Of a stretch of DNA of 64,000 bases, positions 7,244-16,500 are shown in pieces. Location: positions 2,356,001 to 2,420,000 of the forward strand of contig NZ_VFPL01000001.1 in the NCBI RefSeq assembly GCF_006716645.1, given 5' to 3'. The notes under the pieces were generated by a model. It made no database searches. It worked only from the letters and a program-made list of their open reading frames with translations, and had not been told where the DNA came from. Numbering within the stretch: the stretch's first letter is position 1; every line of letters starts with the position of its first letter. This DNA is from Arcticibacter tournemirensis. Lineage in GTDB: Bacteria > Bacteroidota > Bacteroidia > Sphingobacteriales > Sphingobacteriaceae. Made by a program: the position numbers and the translations under genes.

Positions 7244-9821
7244 TAAAACATCTATTTACGATGAGTTGGCAACTTCGATTGTTGCATCAGAGCGGTTTAA
7301 AATATATTTGTCGCTGATTCGTAACGAGCTATTGAATACGTTCGAGCCTAGTAGGCAGCAGAATGATATAACTAAGGAGGATTTGAAATTTTTATTGGAA
7401 TCCGCTTCTATTTTAGCTTGTGCAACTTCGGACGCACACAAACAACTTGCTTATGCTATTACGGTAAATGTCTATAACCAGTTCAAATCAGAATATGAGG
7501 ATATTGATCGAATCGCCTCTTTTCTCTTATTGAGGCTTGGTAATTTCCCGGGGTTTCAGTTACTTAAAAACAGGGCAGTTGAACGAGCATTAGAAAAGGA
7601 ATTGGCCGATATTAATATCAGTCAGCAATATGAGGTCATTTCAAAAAGTATTGATAACAAAGTTTCCGTGAATGGAACTGATCTTTATCTGACAGATTTT
7701 CAGCGAGACGCATATCATAGTCTCAGTATTGGGCAAGATTATAGTTTTTCAGCACCTACCTCAGCCGGGAAATCTTTTTTAATGATTTTGTTTATTATAG
7801 AACAACTTCAACAGTGCCCTGAACTTACTATCGTGTATGTCGTTCCTACAAAAGCCTTGATCAACCAAGTTAAAAATGATATAAGAGGCGCCTTTAATCG
7901 CTATGATATTCAGGGCGTTGGAGTGCATTCTTCTACAACTTCTTTTGAATTGACGGAGTTGCAAAGCGCTCCAACTGATAAAACCAAACATATCTACATA
8001 CTTACCCAGGAACGGTTAAGCCACTTGTTATCAAGACGCGATATTCCTTTTGTTATTAACACTTTGATTGTTGATGAAGCGCAAAAAGTTGGTGACGGAT
8101 ACCGCGGCGTATTATTGGAAAGAGTGATTACACAAACAGCGCGTACTTACCCGAAAGCCAGGATTGTATTTTCTTCACCCTTGGCGTCCAATCCGGAGTT
8201 TTTCAAAAAATTCAAGCCAGAATTACAAGAATCGAGAACAAACAATTCGCCGGTACATCAAAATGTACTCTTTTTGAATAGCAAGAGAAAGGACACTTTT
8301 TTGTCGGTGTTGCATGACGAAGTAGAAGCTCTGATTGAAGATAACGACCTTCAAAAAGGATGTCCAAGCGCTAAACGCGCGAAGATGGCTTATTGGGCAT
8401 TTCACTTAGGAAAAGGACAGTCTAATATTCTCTACGGAAATGGCGCGGCCGAAACTGAAGAGCTGGCCAAGCACCTTTCCGATTTATTACCGAATGTGCA
8501 AGATGAACGGATCGAAGAATTTGTCAATTTTATTCAGGACAATATTCACGGGGAGTACACTTTGATCACCTGCTTGCGTAAAGGTGTTGCGTTTCATTAT
8601 TCGACCATGCCGCGGGAACTAAAGGAAAAAATTGAACTTTTATTTTCAGATGAAACTGTTCCGGTGAATTATTTATGTTGCACCAGTACCCTTTTGGAAG
8701 GAATGAACATGCCTGCAAAGAATGTCTTTATCATTGATCCTACCAAAGGACAGGGGAACCACATGGGTAAATTTGATTTTTGGAATCTTGCAGGTAGGGC
8801 AGGACGACTATTAAAGGATTTTTATGGCAATATCTATTGTATTGACCCAAACTCTTGGAACGATGAAAGTTACATCCCTGAAAGATCTATTGAAAACTAC
8901 ACCATTGAAAGTTCCACTGAAAATGTTTTGGTCGATAGAGCAGTAGATTTAACCAGCTACCTACAAGATGTTGACCAAGTTTTTCCAGGTAAAGATAAAG
9001 AGCTATTAGAACAAACATCATCTACTTTTTTGATTAATTCGCTGAACGATCCAAGCGATACTATCGGCAAATACCTTAATGACCATAAGATTACGATGGA
9101 AAGCCAGCAGGTAACTGCTATCGAAACTGCGATTACCGGAATTATCAATGAAAACGTGTTACCCGATTTTGTAATCCGGAAGAATCCGGGCATCGATATG
9201 AGGTTGCAAAACCGGCTATTTGCGTATTTCAGCACTGTGCCTACCAGTGTATCGGTGCCGGTTTATCCAGCAGCCTTTGAATTTTATAATTCTATAGTTA
9301 ATGTTTACGACGTTATCAATACCATATTTTTGGCTTCGGCAGACACCCGTATGATTAGACGTTATGCGTTCGTTTCTTCCGTCTGGATTAAAGAAAATCC
9401 TTTAGGTTACCTGATTCAGGAACAAGTAAAATATGAACAAAAAGAGAAAAAGTTTTCATCTGTAAATAAATGTGTAAGGACGGTAGTCGATTTAATAGAT
9501 GGTATACTCACTTATAAATATGCCAAGTACACGAAATGCTACAACGATATTTTGGAGTACTATATTCAAACCATTAAGGCGGATGTTAAACTGATCAATA
9601 TATCGGCTTATCTGGAACTGGGTGCATGCAACCCGACAACGATTAGCTTAATATCTTTGGGTCTATCCAGAACAACTGCCATAAGATTACGCACCCTGAT
9701 CGGGCAAAATGATCTTGATCGCGCGGCATGTGTTAATTGGTTGAGTCAAAATTATACGCGATACAAAAACCGTTTGCCGGTAGTTTGCCAGGATGATTAC
9801 GACAATAATTTTAACGAATAA
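7230..9821 (+). CDS. hamB: Hachiman defence helicase HamB
   Basis: An 863-residue superfamily-2 helicase. Walker A is APTSAGKS at 175-182, the DEAH-type box is DEAQ at 282-285, and the second RecA domain carries STLLEGMNMPAKN and NLAGRAGR (motif VI). A long helical C-terminal region follows. Size, motif spelling and position directly behind a DUF1837 gene identify HamB. It overlaps hamA by 14 bp, and its stop codon overlaps the start of the next gene (TAATG), so at least one more protein is coupled to it. The helicase is thought to patrol DNA and hold HamA inactive until it meets damaged or phage-type DNA. Confidence 0.9.
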   Translation: MEGNNKTSIYDELATSIVASERFKIYLSLIRNELLNTFEPSRQQNDITKEDLKFLLESASILACATSDAHKQLAYAITVNVYNQFKSEYEDIDRIASFLLLRLGNFPGFQLLKNRAVERALEKELADINISQQYEVISKSIDNKVSVNGTDLYLTDFQRDAYHSLSIGQDYSFSAPTSAGKSFLMILFIIEQLQQCPELTIVYVVPTKALINQVKNDIRGAFNRYDIQGVGVHSSTTSFELTELQSAPTDKTKHIYILTQERLSHLLSRRDIPFVINTLIVDEAQKVGDGYRGVLLERVITQTARTYPKARIVFSSPLASNPEFFKKFKPELQESRTNNSPVHQNVLFLNSKRKDTFLSVLHDEVEALIEDNDLQKGCPSAKRAKMAYWAFHLGKGQSNILYGNGAAETEELAKHLSDLLPNVQDERIEEFVNFIQDNIHGEYTLITCLRKGVAFHYSTMPRELKEKIELLFSDETVPVNYLCCTSTLLEGMNMPAKNVFIIDPTKGQGNHMGKFDFWNLAGRAGRLLKDFYGNIYCIDPNSWNDESYIPERSIENYTIESSTENVLVDRAVDLTSYLQDVDQVFPGKDKELLEQTSSTFLINSLNDPSDTIGKYLNDHKITMESQQVTAIETAITGIINENVLPDFVIRKNPGIDMRLQNRLFAYFSTVPTSVSVPVYPAAFEFYNSIVNVYDVINTIFLASADTRMIRRYAFVSSVWIKENPLGYLIQEQVKYEQKEKKFSSVNKCVRTVVDLIDGILTYKYAKYTKCYNDILEYYIQTIKADVKLINISAYLELGACNPTTISLISLGLSRTTAIRLRTLIGQNDLDRAACVNWLSQNYTRYKNRLPVVCQDDYDNNFNE

Positions 9822-10762
9822 TGGATTTCGGCGATTTTTCAAAATTTGAACAGAATTTTCTAAACGGAAAGCTTGGCGTATTTGCAGATAAATATGTACG
9901 AATGCGTATTGTCTGGACACCCGAACAATTATCTGATGATTTTTTAAAGCACATCGAAGACGAACTGGTAGCCGATATCATTTATCTTCAAAATTTTAAT
10001 GATAATCGTAGGCCTGGTTTCAATCCGATTCGCTCGATGGAATGGTTATCATCGCGCAGAGGGCATACTTGGGTATTAAACAAAGCAACCACCAAGTATA
10101 ATAAAGATAAAGATGTAGCACGGAGAGGAAGCCCCATCGCCGAAAGGGTTCGCTTTGGCGACAGTGGTACTAAAATGTTTTATGACATCAATTTTGGTCT
10201 ACAGGGACCGAATAGTCATAGCCGGGTGACCACCGAGGAATATCGTAACATCGACCTTAATCCCTGGACGATTAAACACGTTAACCATGAACTGCAAACT
10301 AAGCATGGCACTGATCTCAAGACAATACTTTACAACTTACCCTTAAACAGTTCACTGGTAGATATCACAGATCATTGGCTTGGAAATTATTATTATGATG
10401 AGAATAACCCGGCTTTAATACCATTGCTCAAAACGTTCCGATCAACATTCTATTATTACGTTTACAAAGGGAAATATTATGCCTCGGCAGAAAGCTTAGG
10501 TGAAGATAGATTTACCCCGGATTCACAATATTACCAATACGGTTTTGACCTCTGCGTGCTTAATTTTCATCAACAACAAGGGGCGGTATTTGATATCAAA
10601 GATTTCACAGAGGAAGAAAGACCATTGAAAATAATTTTAAATCAGCTGGCCAATGAGGCAGGTATAGATTACCACGCTGTCAGTCCCAATAACCTAGGCG
10701 TCAATGCTGATCATTTTTTTACAACTTACCAAAACTATTTTAACTCCAAACACATATCATGA
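9821..10762 (+). CDS. Unrecognised protein coupled to hamB (313 aa)
   Basis: I do not recognise this protein. It is soluble-looking, rich in aromatic residues and Asn/Asp, with no signal peptide or membrane segment. Visible features are MEWLSSRRGHTWVL (about 68-81), an arginine-containing stretch near 100-112 and a tyrosine-rich segment near 208-222. It starts on the last base of hamB (TAATG) and ends with a 4-bp ATGA overlap with the next gene, which argues for membership of the Hachiman operon. Canonical Hachiman has only HamA and HamB, so this is either an accessory or regulatory subunit or part of an extended variant. A function cannot be assigned from sequence. Confidence 0.7.
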   Translation: MDFGDFSKFEQNFLNGKLGVFADKYVRMRIVWTPEQLSDDFLKHIEDELVADIIYLQNFNDNRRPGFNPIRSMEWLSSRRGHTWVLNKATTKYNKDKDVARRGSPIAERVRFGDSGTKMFYDINFGLQGPNSHSRVTTEEYRNIDLNPWTIKHVNHELQTKHGTDLKTILYNLPLNSSLVDITDHWLGNYYYDENNPALIPLLKTFRSTFYYYVYKGKYYASAESLGEDRFTPDSQYYQYGFDLCVLNFHQQQGAVFDIKDFTEEERPLKIILNQLANEAGIDYHAVSPNNLGVNADHFFTTYQNYFNSKHIS

Positions 10763-11058
10763 TCAAAGTAACCTGGAGGCCGCTCATGTTAACAGCCACC
10801 CAAAACACACCTTACTGGTACTCTTTAAAAAAAGTAAAGGATCAAACCACTGCTAGGTTTGCTAACGCGCTGGAATGTCAGATCAATGAAGACTTAAATG
10901 TTGGTCACGATATTTTATTAGTCGTTGGCATGAAAAAAGGAGCGGACAAATTCACTTGGGATTTCTCTTATGTTCCTGAAAGTGCCGATGGAAAAGAGGT
11001 TATTAGTTACATTAAGGAAAGGGGCTTTACCAATGTTGGATTGGATTTTATCTTCTAA
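10759..11058 (+). CDS. Unrecognised small protein at the end of the Hachiman operon (99 aa)
   Basis: A 99-residue protein with no family that I recognise. It begins MIKVTWRPLMLTATQNTPYW and has a pattern of short beta strands (HDILLVVGM, KFTWDFSYV) followed by a predicted helix (GKEVISYIKERG). There is no signal peptide or Cys motif. It overlaps the 313-aa gene by 4 bp, so the two are likely made in fixed proportion. Small size and last place in a toxic nuclease operon would suit an immunity or adaptor protein, but that is speculation. Confidence 0.65.
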   Translation: MIKVTWRPLMLTATQNTPYWYSLKKVKDQTTARFANALECQINEDLNVGHDILLVVGMKKGADKFTWDFSYVPESADGKEVISYIKERGFTNVGLDFIF

Positions 11059-11457
11059 TGTCTTTGTTTCACTATACGACCTTTCCTACACTGATTGAAC
11101 ATATCCTGCCGACAAAAAAATACGCGCAAGTAATCTCAAATCCATTCCCCCGCAAAACCGTAACAAATGCGTAACGGAGCAAAATTTTGCGGTTTAAAAA
11201 CAGTTGGTAAATTGCTTCTGTAAGTCAGAAAAGCACATTTTGCCTGATATATAAGGGCGGTAAGGCTAGAAGACTCATAATCTTTCAGTTGCTATTTCAA
11301 TCAAACGATCCATAAATCGGGTAGAATAATTGACCAAGAGCAAAGAATATTATACTTGTGTAACACCGAAAATAGCAATATCCATATTTCGGAAAACAGG
11401 AATATTTTAATAGAAAGTAAATCGGCAAATAAGGATGTTGATTGCTGACAAAGCTAA
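11059..11457. other. AT-rich intergenic stretch with a GCAAAATTTTGC palindrome
   Basis: Four hundred bases without a credible gene between the end of the Hachiman operon and the HTH gene (convergent). It holds CCGCAAAA (11150-11157) paired with TTTTGCGG (11185-11192), the latter inside a perfect 12-bp palindrome at 11179-11190. This may act as a transcription stop, though no T-tract follows directly. Confidence 0.4.
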
Positions 11458-11826
11458 TCAATTGCTCTTTCCTCGTTGTTCCGCTTGCTTTTTTAGCTCA
11501 TGATACTCTTCCAAAAGCTCGTAGTATTTTTCTTTCCATTTATTTCGATCTTTTTCCATCTCTTCAAGTGTTGTGATCTCTGGACCGGCGCGATGAATAA
11601 ATGATTGCATTTCTGGCAAATCTGTCGTGAAATCATACCCTATCACCCTGCCGTACTTCTCCAATATCGTATAATCCAAATTTGCCTGTTTGATGTGGTA
11701 ATAATAGGTGGTCCTATCAAATCCAGCTTCTGCAGCCACCTTTGATTTAACCAAGCCCTTTTTAGTAATAATCTTGCCTAATAATTCTCCCCTGTGCAAA
11801 CCTTTTGATTTTATAATAACAATCAA
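11458..11826 (-). CDS. Small HTH DNA-binding regulator with C-terminal coiled coil
   Basis: A 122-residue protein. The N-terminal half has a helix-turn-helix pattern (KSKVAAEAGFDRTTYYYHI, about residues 27-45) followed by a helix and IGYDF. The last 40 residues are a charged coiled coil suited to dimerisation. The start is uncertain: the frame opens with TTG at 11826, and a second TTG at 11799 giving MHRGELLGK is equally plausible. It is transcribed towards the defence operon, so it closes the island rather than leading it. Upstream lies a cluster of TTTCTACA/TGTAGAAA sites, which suggests self-regulation by a dimer. Similar short HTH proteins are common in Sphingobacteriaceae, and their targets are generally unknown. 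Confidence 0.72.
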   Translation of the reverse strand: MIVIIKSKGLHRGELLGKIITKKGLVKSKVAAEAGFDRTTYYYHIKQANLDYTILEKYGRVIGYDFTTDLPEMQSFIHRAGPEITTLEEMEKDRNKWKEKYYELLEEYHELKKQAEQRGKSN

Positions 11827-11852
11827 AAGGTAACTATTATTAAATGTCTTTC

Positions 11853-11937
11853 TTTCTACAAAAAGACGTGAATTTTTCTACATATATGTTGAAATATGTA
11901 GAAATAAATAAAATATTTGCTATATTTGATGTAGAGA
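11853..11937. promoter_or_regulatory. Cluster of TTTCTACA / TGTAGA sites, probable operator
   Basis: TTTCTACA occurs at 11853-11860 and 11875-11882, and its complement TGTAGAAA at 11897-11904 with a near copy TGTAGAGA at 11930-11937. The two middle copies form a perfect 11-bp inverted repeat (11875-11885 with 11894-11904, 8-nt spacer). A plus-strand -7 box TATATTTG (11921-11928) lies between the last two sites. The cluster sits 27-111 bp upstream of the HTH gene and is the likely binding region of that protein or of a regulator of the divergent transcript. Confidence 0.55.
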
Positions 11938-12114
11938 AATGTTGAATTTTATTTGAATGGTGAATTGCATCCCTGATAGATATATTCTTTTGATTTGCCC
12001 ACCCACTTAAGCGATCCCGGAAATATATTTCTCTCTTCTGAAAGCACTAGGCGCCCTGTTTTCATTGGAATTTCTTAATTCTTAATTCAATGAATCTTAC
12101 TAAAACTTACAGTA

Positions 12115-13551
12115 ATGAAGCCATTCACAGGCTGCACAGAATCCCTATTGTTCTTTTTGAAGCATACAGACCAATTCTTAAAGCGAAGCGTTCGTTTAAA
12201 ACGAAGAAATGAAAGCGCAAAAGAAAATGCTTTTCGCAACACTTCTGATCCCAACAACGATAAAACCTTAGGCCGCGCCCTGGTTATAGGATATATCATT
12301 CTTCTTATTATTCTCTCCATTTCGCAGGTCGTTTCAACTTTTGCACAGGCTCCGTCAAAAGGTCTGCAAATAGGAGATACGATACCCGAAAAGATTTGGC
12401 ATCTCCCTCTTCAGGTGGCAGGTCATCCCGAAAATAGATCTACCATCACCCTGAATGACTTTCGCGGCAAGCTGGTGCTGATCGACTTCTGGGCCACCTG
12501 GTGTACCAGCTGCATCGCTAACTTTCCCAAAGTTGATTCCCTGCAAAAGCAGTTTGTCGAAAAGCTCCAGGTACTGATGGTTACCCGGGAAGGGGAGAAC
12601 AAGGTGCTGCCCTTCCTGACCCGCTATAAGAAGAACCACGGCACTTCACCCGAGCACCCTAGTGTGCTTTCAGATACCCTTTTACATCGCTTGTTCCCAC
12701 ACCGCCTGATCCCGCACTATGTGTGGATCACGCCCGAGGGCAGGGTGGCTGCCATTACCGGCCCGGAGAGCCTGAATGCCAGGACTGTCAGGATGCTGCT
12801 TGCAGGTGCCCCGGCGCCGCTGTTTGTGAAGAAAGATCTGGACCCGGAAAAGCCTCTCTTTCTACCGCCTCTGCCTGAGGGCGCCAGATTGTACCAGTCC
12901 CTGCTGCTGAAAGGACATTATAACGGATTGGGCAGCGGCAACCGCCACTACAGCAACGACAGCTGCCGGGGCATCGCCGTTACCAACTCCACGGCCCTGT
13001 GGCTTTACCAAACGGCCGCCCTTGCTCTTTTTGAAAAGCACGGCGAACTGTTTACCGGCCGGCGCATGGTCCTGAACTGCAGTCCGGAGGTATCCTCCGG
13101 TGCTCCGCCCAACCAATACACCTACCAGTTGCTTTTGCCCGCAGGCAGGGAGGCCGATCTTTACAGCAGCATGCTGAGCGACCTCAATCGCTATCTGCCT
13201 TTCCGTGGAGTTATTGAAAATCGGCAGGTAAACTGCCTGGTGCTTCGCCTCAGGGGCAGTACGGCGATGCTCAAATCCAAAGGAGGGGAGCCGCTGAACC
13301 GGCTGCTGGACAAGGCGCATCCCCGGTTGCGGAACTCACCCTTACGCTACCTCGTCGTGCGCCTCAACCAGCTGAACCGGCTGGAGCTCCCGGTGATTGA
13401 TGAAACGGACTTCAGCGGCAAGGTTGATCTCGATCTCGACACCTCCTTTGACGACCTTGCCTCCCTGCAGCGGGCCCTTAAGCCTTACGGCCTGGAGCTG
13501 GTGAAAGCGGTACGCAGCATCCCTATGTTAGTTATTTCTGATCATCCTTAA
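12115..13551 (+). CDS. TlpA-like thioredoxin fused to a DUF3738-like domain
   Basis: A 478-residue protein. After a charged N-terminus, one membrane segment (about 53-75, ending near TFAQA) anchors or exports it. The thioredoxin-like domain follows: FRGKLVLIDFWATWC with the redox pair C130-T-S-C133, as in TlpA/ResA disulfide reductases. The C-terminal half ends with PVIDETDFSGKVDLDL and LQRALKPYGLELVKA, which resembles the end of the DUF3738 (TIGR03435) family. The gene precedes a SusC gene by 26 bp, and such TlpA-SusC-SusD sets occur in Sphingobacteriaceae. Its role may be redox handling of cysteines in envelope proteins; the substrate is unknown. The DUF3738 link is from pattern memory only. 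Confidence 0.82.
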   Translation: MKPFTGCTESLLFFLKHTDQFLKRSVRLKRRNESAKENAFRNTSDPNNDKTLGRALVIGYIILLIILSISQVVSTFAQAPSKGLQIGDTIPEKIWHLPLQVAGHPENRSTITLNDFRGKLVLIDFWATWCTSCIANFPKVDSLQKQFVEKLQVLMVTREGENKVLPFLTRYKKNHGTSPEHPSVLSDTLLHRLFPHRLIPHYVWITPEGRVAAITGPESLNARTVRMLLAGAPAPLFVKKDLDPEKPLFLPPLPEGARLYQSLLLKGHYNGLGSGNRHYSNDSCRGIAVTNSTALWLYQTAALALFEKHGELFTGRRMVLNCSPEVSSGAPPNQYTYQLLLPAGREADLYSSMLSDLNRYLPFRGVIENRQVNCLVLRLRGSTAMLKSKGGEPLNRLLDKAHPRLRNSPLRYLVVRLNQLNRLELPVIDETDFSGKVDLDLDTSFDDLASLQRALKPYGLELVKAVRSIPMLVISDHP

Positions 13552-13577
13552 TCATTCAACCCATAACCCCTTAACAA

Positions 13578-16500
13578 GTGAAACAGCTTCTATTTATCAC
13601 ATTTCTTGTTTGTGCCTCCCTGCCTGCATGGTGCAGGCAGGCCCTCAGCGGCAACGTTTATTCCGCTGATAACAACACGCCTCTTGCCGGGGCCTCCCTG
13701 CGCCTGAAAGGCAGCAGCACGGGCACCACCACCGGGCGCAGCGGAGAGTTCACCCTGCAGGTTAGCGGCAGCCGTGTTACAATCATCGTGAGCTACGTCG
13801 GCTTTAAAACCACAGAACTGGCCATCAGCCTTCCCCTGAAGCGCCCCCTGGAGATATTGCTTGAGCCCTCGGCAGAAAGCCTGCAGGAAGTGTCTGTCTC
13901 CACCGGCTACCAAACTCTTCCTCGCGAGCGCTCCACGGGCTCCTTCAGTCAGGTGGACCGCCGCACCCTCAATCAGCAGGTGAGCACCGACGTGATTTCC
14001 CGCCTGGAAGCTGTGGCGAACGGACTGGTGGTAGGCCGTACCAATAACACGGGCATCACCATCCGCGGGCTGAGCACCATCCTGGGCGACAAAGGTCCCC
14101 TGATCGTGCTCGACAACTTTCCTTACGAAGGCGATATTAACAACATCAACCCCAATGAGGTGGCGAGTATCACCCTGCTTAAAGATGCTGCCGCTGCCTC
14201 CATCTGGGGGGCACGGGCAGGCAACGGCGTGATCGTGATCACGACCAAAAAGGGCCGGTTTAACCAGCCCCTGTCGGTTGATTTCAGCTCCAATGTGTCC
14301 CTGACCGGCAAGCCCGACCTCTTTTATCTCAGGCAGATGTCCTCCTCAGATTTCATTGATGTGGAGCAGATGCTCTATGAAAAGGGCTACTATAACGACA
14401 AGCTCAGCTCGCCCGGGAAACCAGCCCTCTCACCGGTGGTCGAGCTGCTGGACCAGACAGGGCGAACAGTATCCGCTGAAGAAGCCAAAGCGCAGATCAA
14501 TTCCTGGCGCAGCCTGGATGTCCGCAATGATTACCGGCAATACCTCTACCGGAGTGCGGTAAACCAGCAGTACGCCCTGAGCTTAACAGGAGGCTCGGGG
14601 CAGATGGCCTGGGCAGCCTCAGGAGGCTATGACCGTAACGTCAGTAACCTCGATGCCGCTTATAACCGCGCAAGCCTGAACTTCAACAGCAGCATCAGGC
14701 CCCTGAAAAACCTTCAGCTGAGTGCCGCAATTACCTATACACGCAGCGAAAGCGCTACCGGCAGGCCGGGCTACGGCGAGATCTATGCGAACACTTCTTA
14801 CTTGTACCCTTATGCGCGGCTGGCCGATGAGCATGGCAACGCTTTGCCGCTGGCACGCAATTACCGCTCTTCGTATACCGATACAGCAGGGAGGGGTAAG
14901 CTGCCCGACTGGCGTTATTTCCCGCTCGAAGAATATAATCATACTCCCGGAACCACCATGACCCGCGACGCCCTGATGAACTTCGGCCTGAACTACCGCC
15001 TGGCAGAGGGCTTGAACCTCGATCTGAAATACCAGTACGAGCAGCAGCAGCGTGAGGGCAGGCAGCTCTATGATGCCGGAAGCTTCTATGCCCGCAACCT
15101 GGTCAACTCCTTCGCTCAGCTCAGCGCAGCGGGATCCTTGAGCTACCCGGTACCCCCGGGAGGTGTCCTCGACCTGTTGCAGCAGGATCTGAGTGTAAAC
15201 AATGCCCGCGCGCAGATCAACTTCGACCGCTCCATAGGCAGGCATACCATCGTGGCCCTGGCAGGGGCAGAGCTGCGCAGCAGCCGCACATTGGCTAATG
15301 CCCACCGCAGCTATGGCTATAACCCCGACGTGCTCAGCTTCGGCAACGTGGATTATTCGGTCACCTATCCCTCTTTTGTGGATGGCAGCACCTCTTTCAT
15401 TCCCAATAAAGACTCTTATGATGACTTCCTGGGCCGCTATGTCTCTTTGTTTGCCAATGCCGCTTATACCTGGCAGGGCAAGTATACCCTTTCGGCCAGT
15501 GCCCGCAGGGATGCCTCTAATCTCTTCGGGGTGAAAACCAACGACCGCTGGAATCCCCTCTGGTCGGCAGGGCTGGCCTGGGACCTCTCCCGCGAGAGCT
15601 TCTATAAGCTCGCCTGGCTGCCCGATCTGAAGCTGCGGGCAACCTATGGCTTCAGCGGCAACGTAAACAGCTCGCTGGCTGCCGTCACTACCATCCAGTA
15701 CTTCGGTACAAACCCCTACCTGTTCACTCCCTACACCATCTTCAGCAACTACGCCAACCCCGAGCTGAAGTGGGAGACCTCGCGCATGCTGAACCTGGCG
15801 GCCGACTTCCGCACGCGCGACAGCCGCCTCAGGGGCTCTGTAGAGTATTACCGCAAGAAGGGCACCGACTTGCTCGGCCCTTCACTGATTGACTATACCA
15901 GCGGTACCGGCAGCAGCATCACTAAGAACGTGGCTTCTATGAAGGGCAGGGGAGTGGATATTGAATTGAACAGCGTCAACATAAAAGGTACACTGGGCTG
16001 GACTACCAGCTTTAACCTGAGCTTCTATAAAGACGAGGTGACCAGTTATTACCTGTTCTCTCAGCAGGGTGCCAGCTTTGTGGGCCTCAACAGCCGCATC
16101 GCCGGCATTGTGGGCAGGCCGGTATATTCGGCGCTGGCCTTCCGCTGGGGAGGGCTCGATCCGCAGACGGGCGACCCCCAGGGCTACGTGAATGGGGAAC
16201 TTTCAAAAGACTATGCCGCCCTCACCGGCAGCGGCACTGCCATTGACGACCTGGTATATAAGGGACCGGCCATGCCGACGGCCTTCGGCTCAATGGGCAA
16301 CACCTTAAGCTGGAAGGGTTTTTCGCTTACGGCCCGCCTGCTTTATAAGTTTGGCTCCTACTTTACCCGCCCGTCTATCGACTACTCCAGCCTGTTCAGC
16401 AACGGGGCCGGCCATTCGGATTACGCCCTGCGCTGGCAGCAGCCGGGGGATGAGAATACTACTTCCGTGCCTTCGGTCGCTTATCCTGCTAATTCACGGC

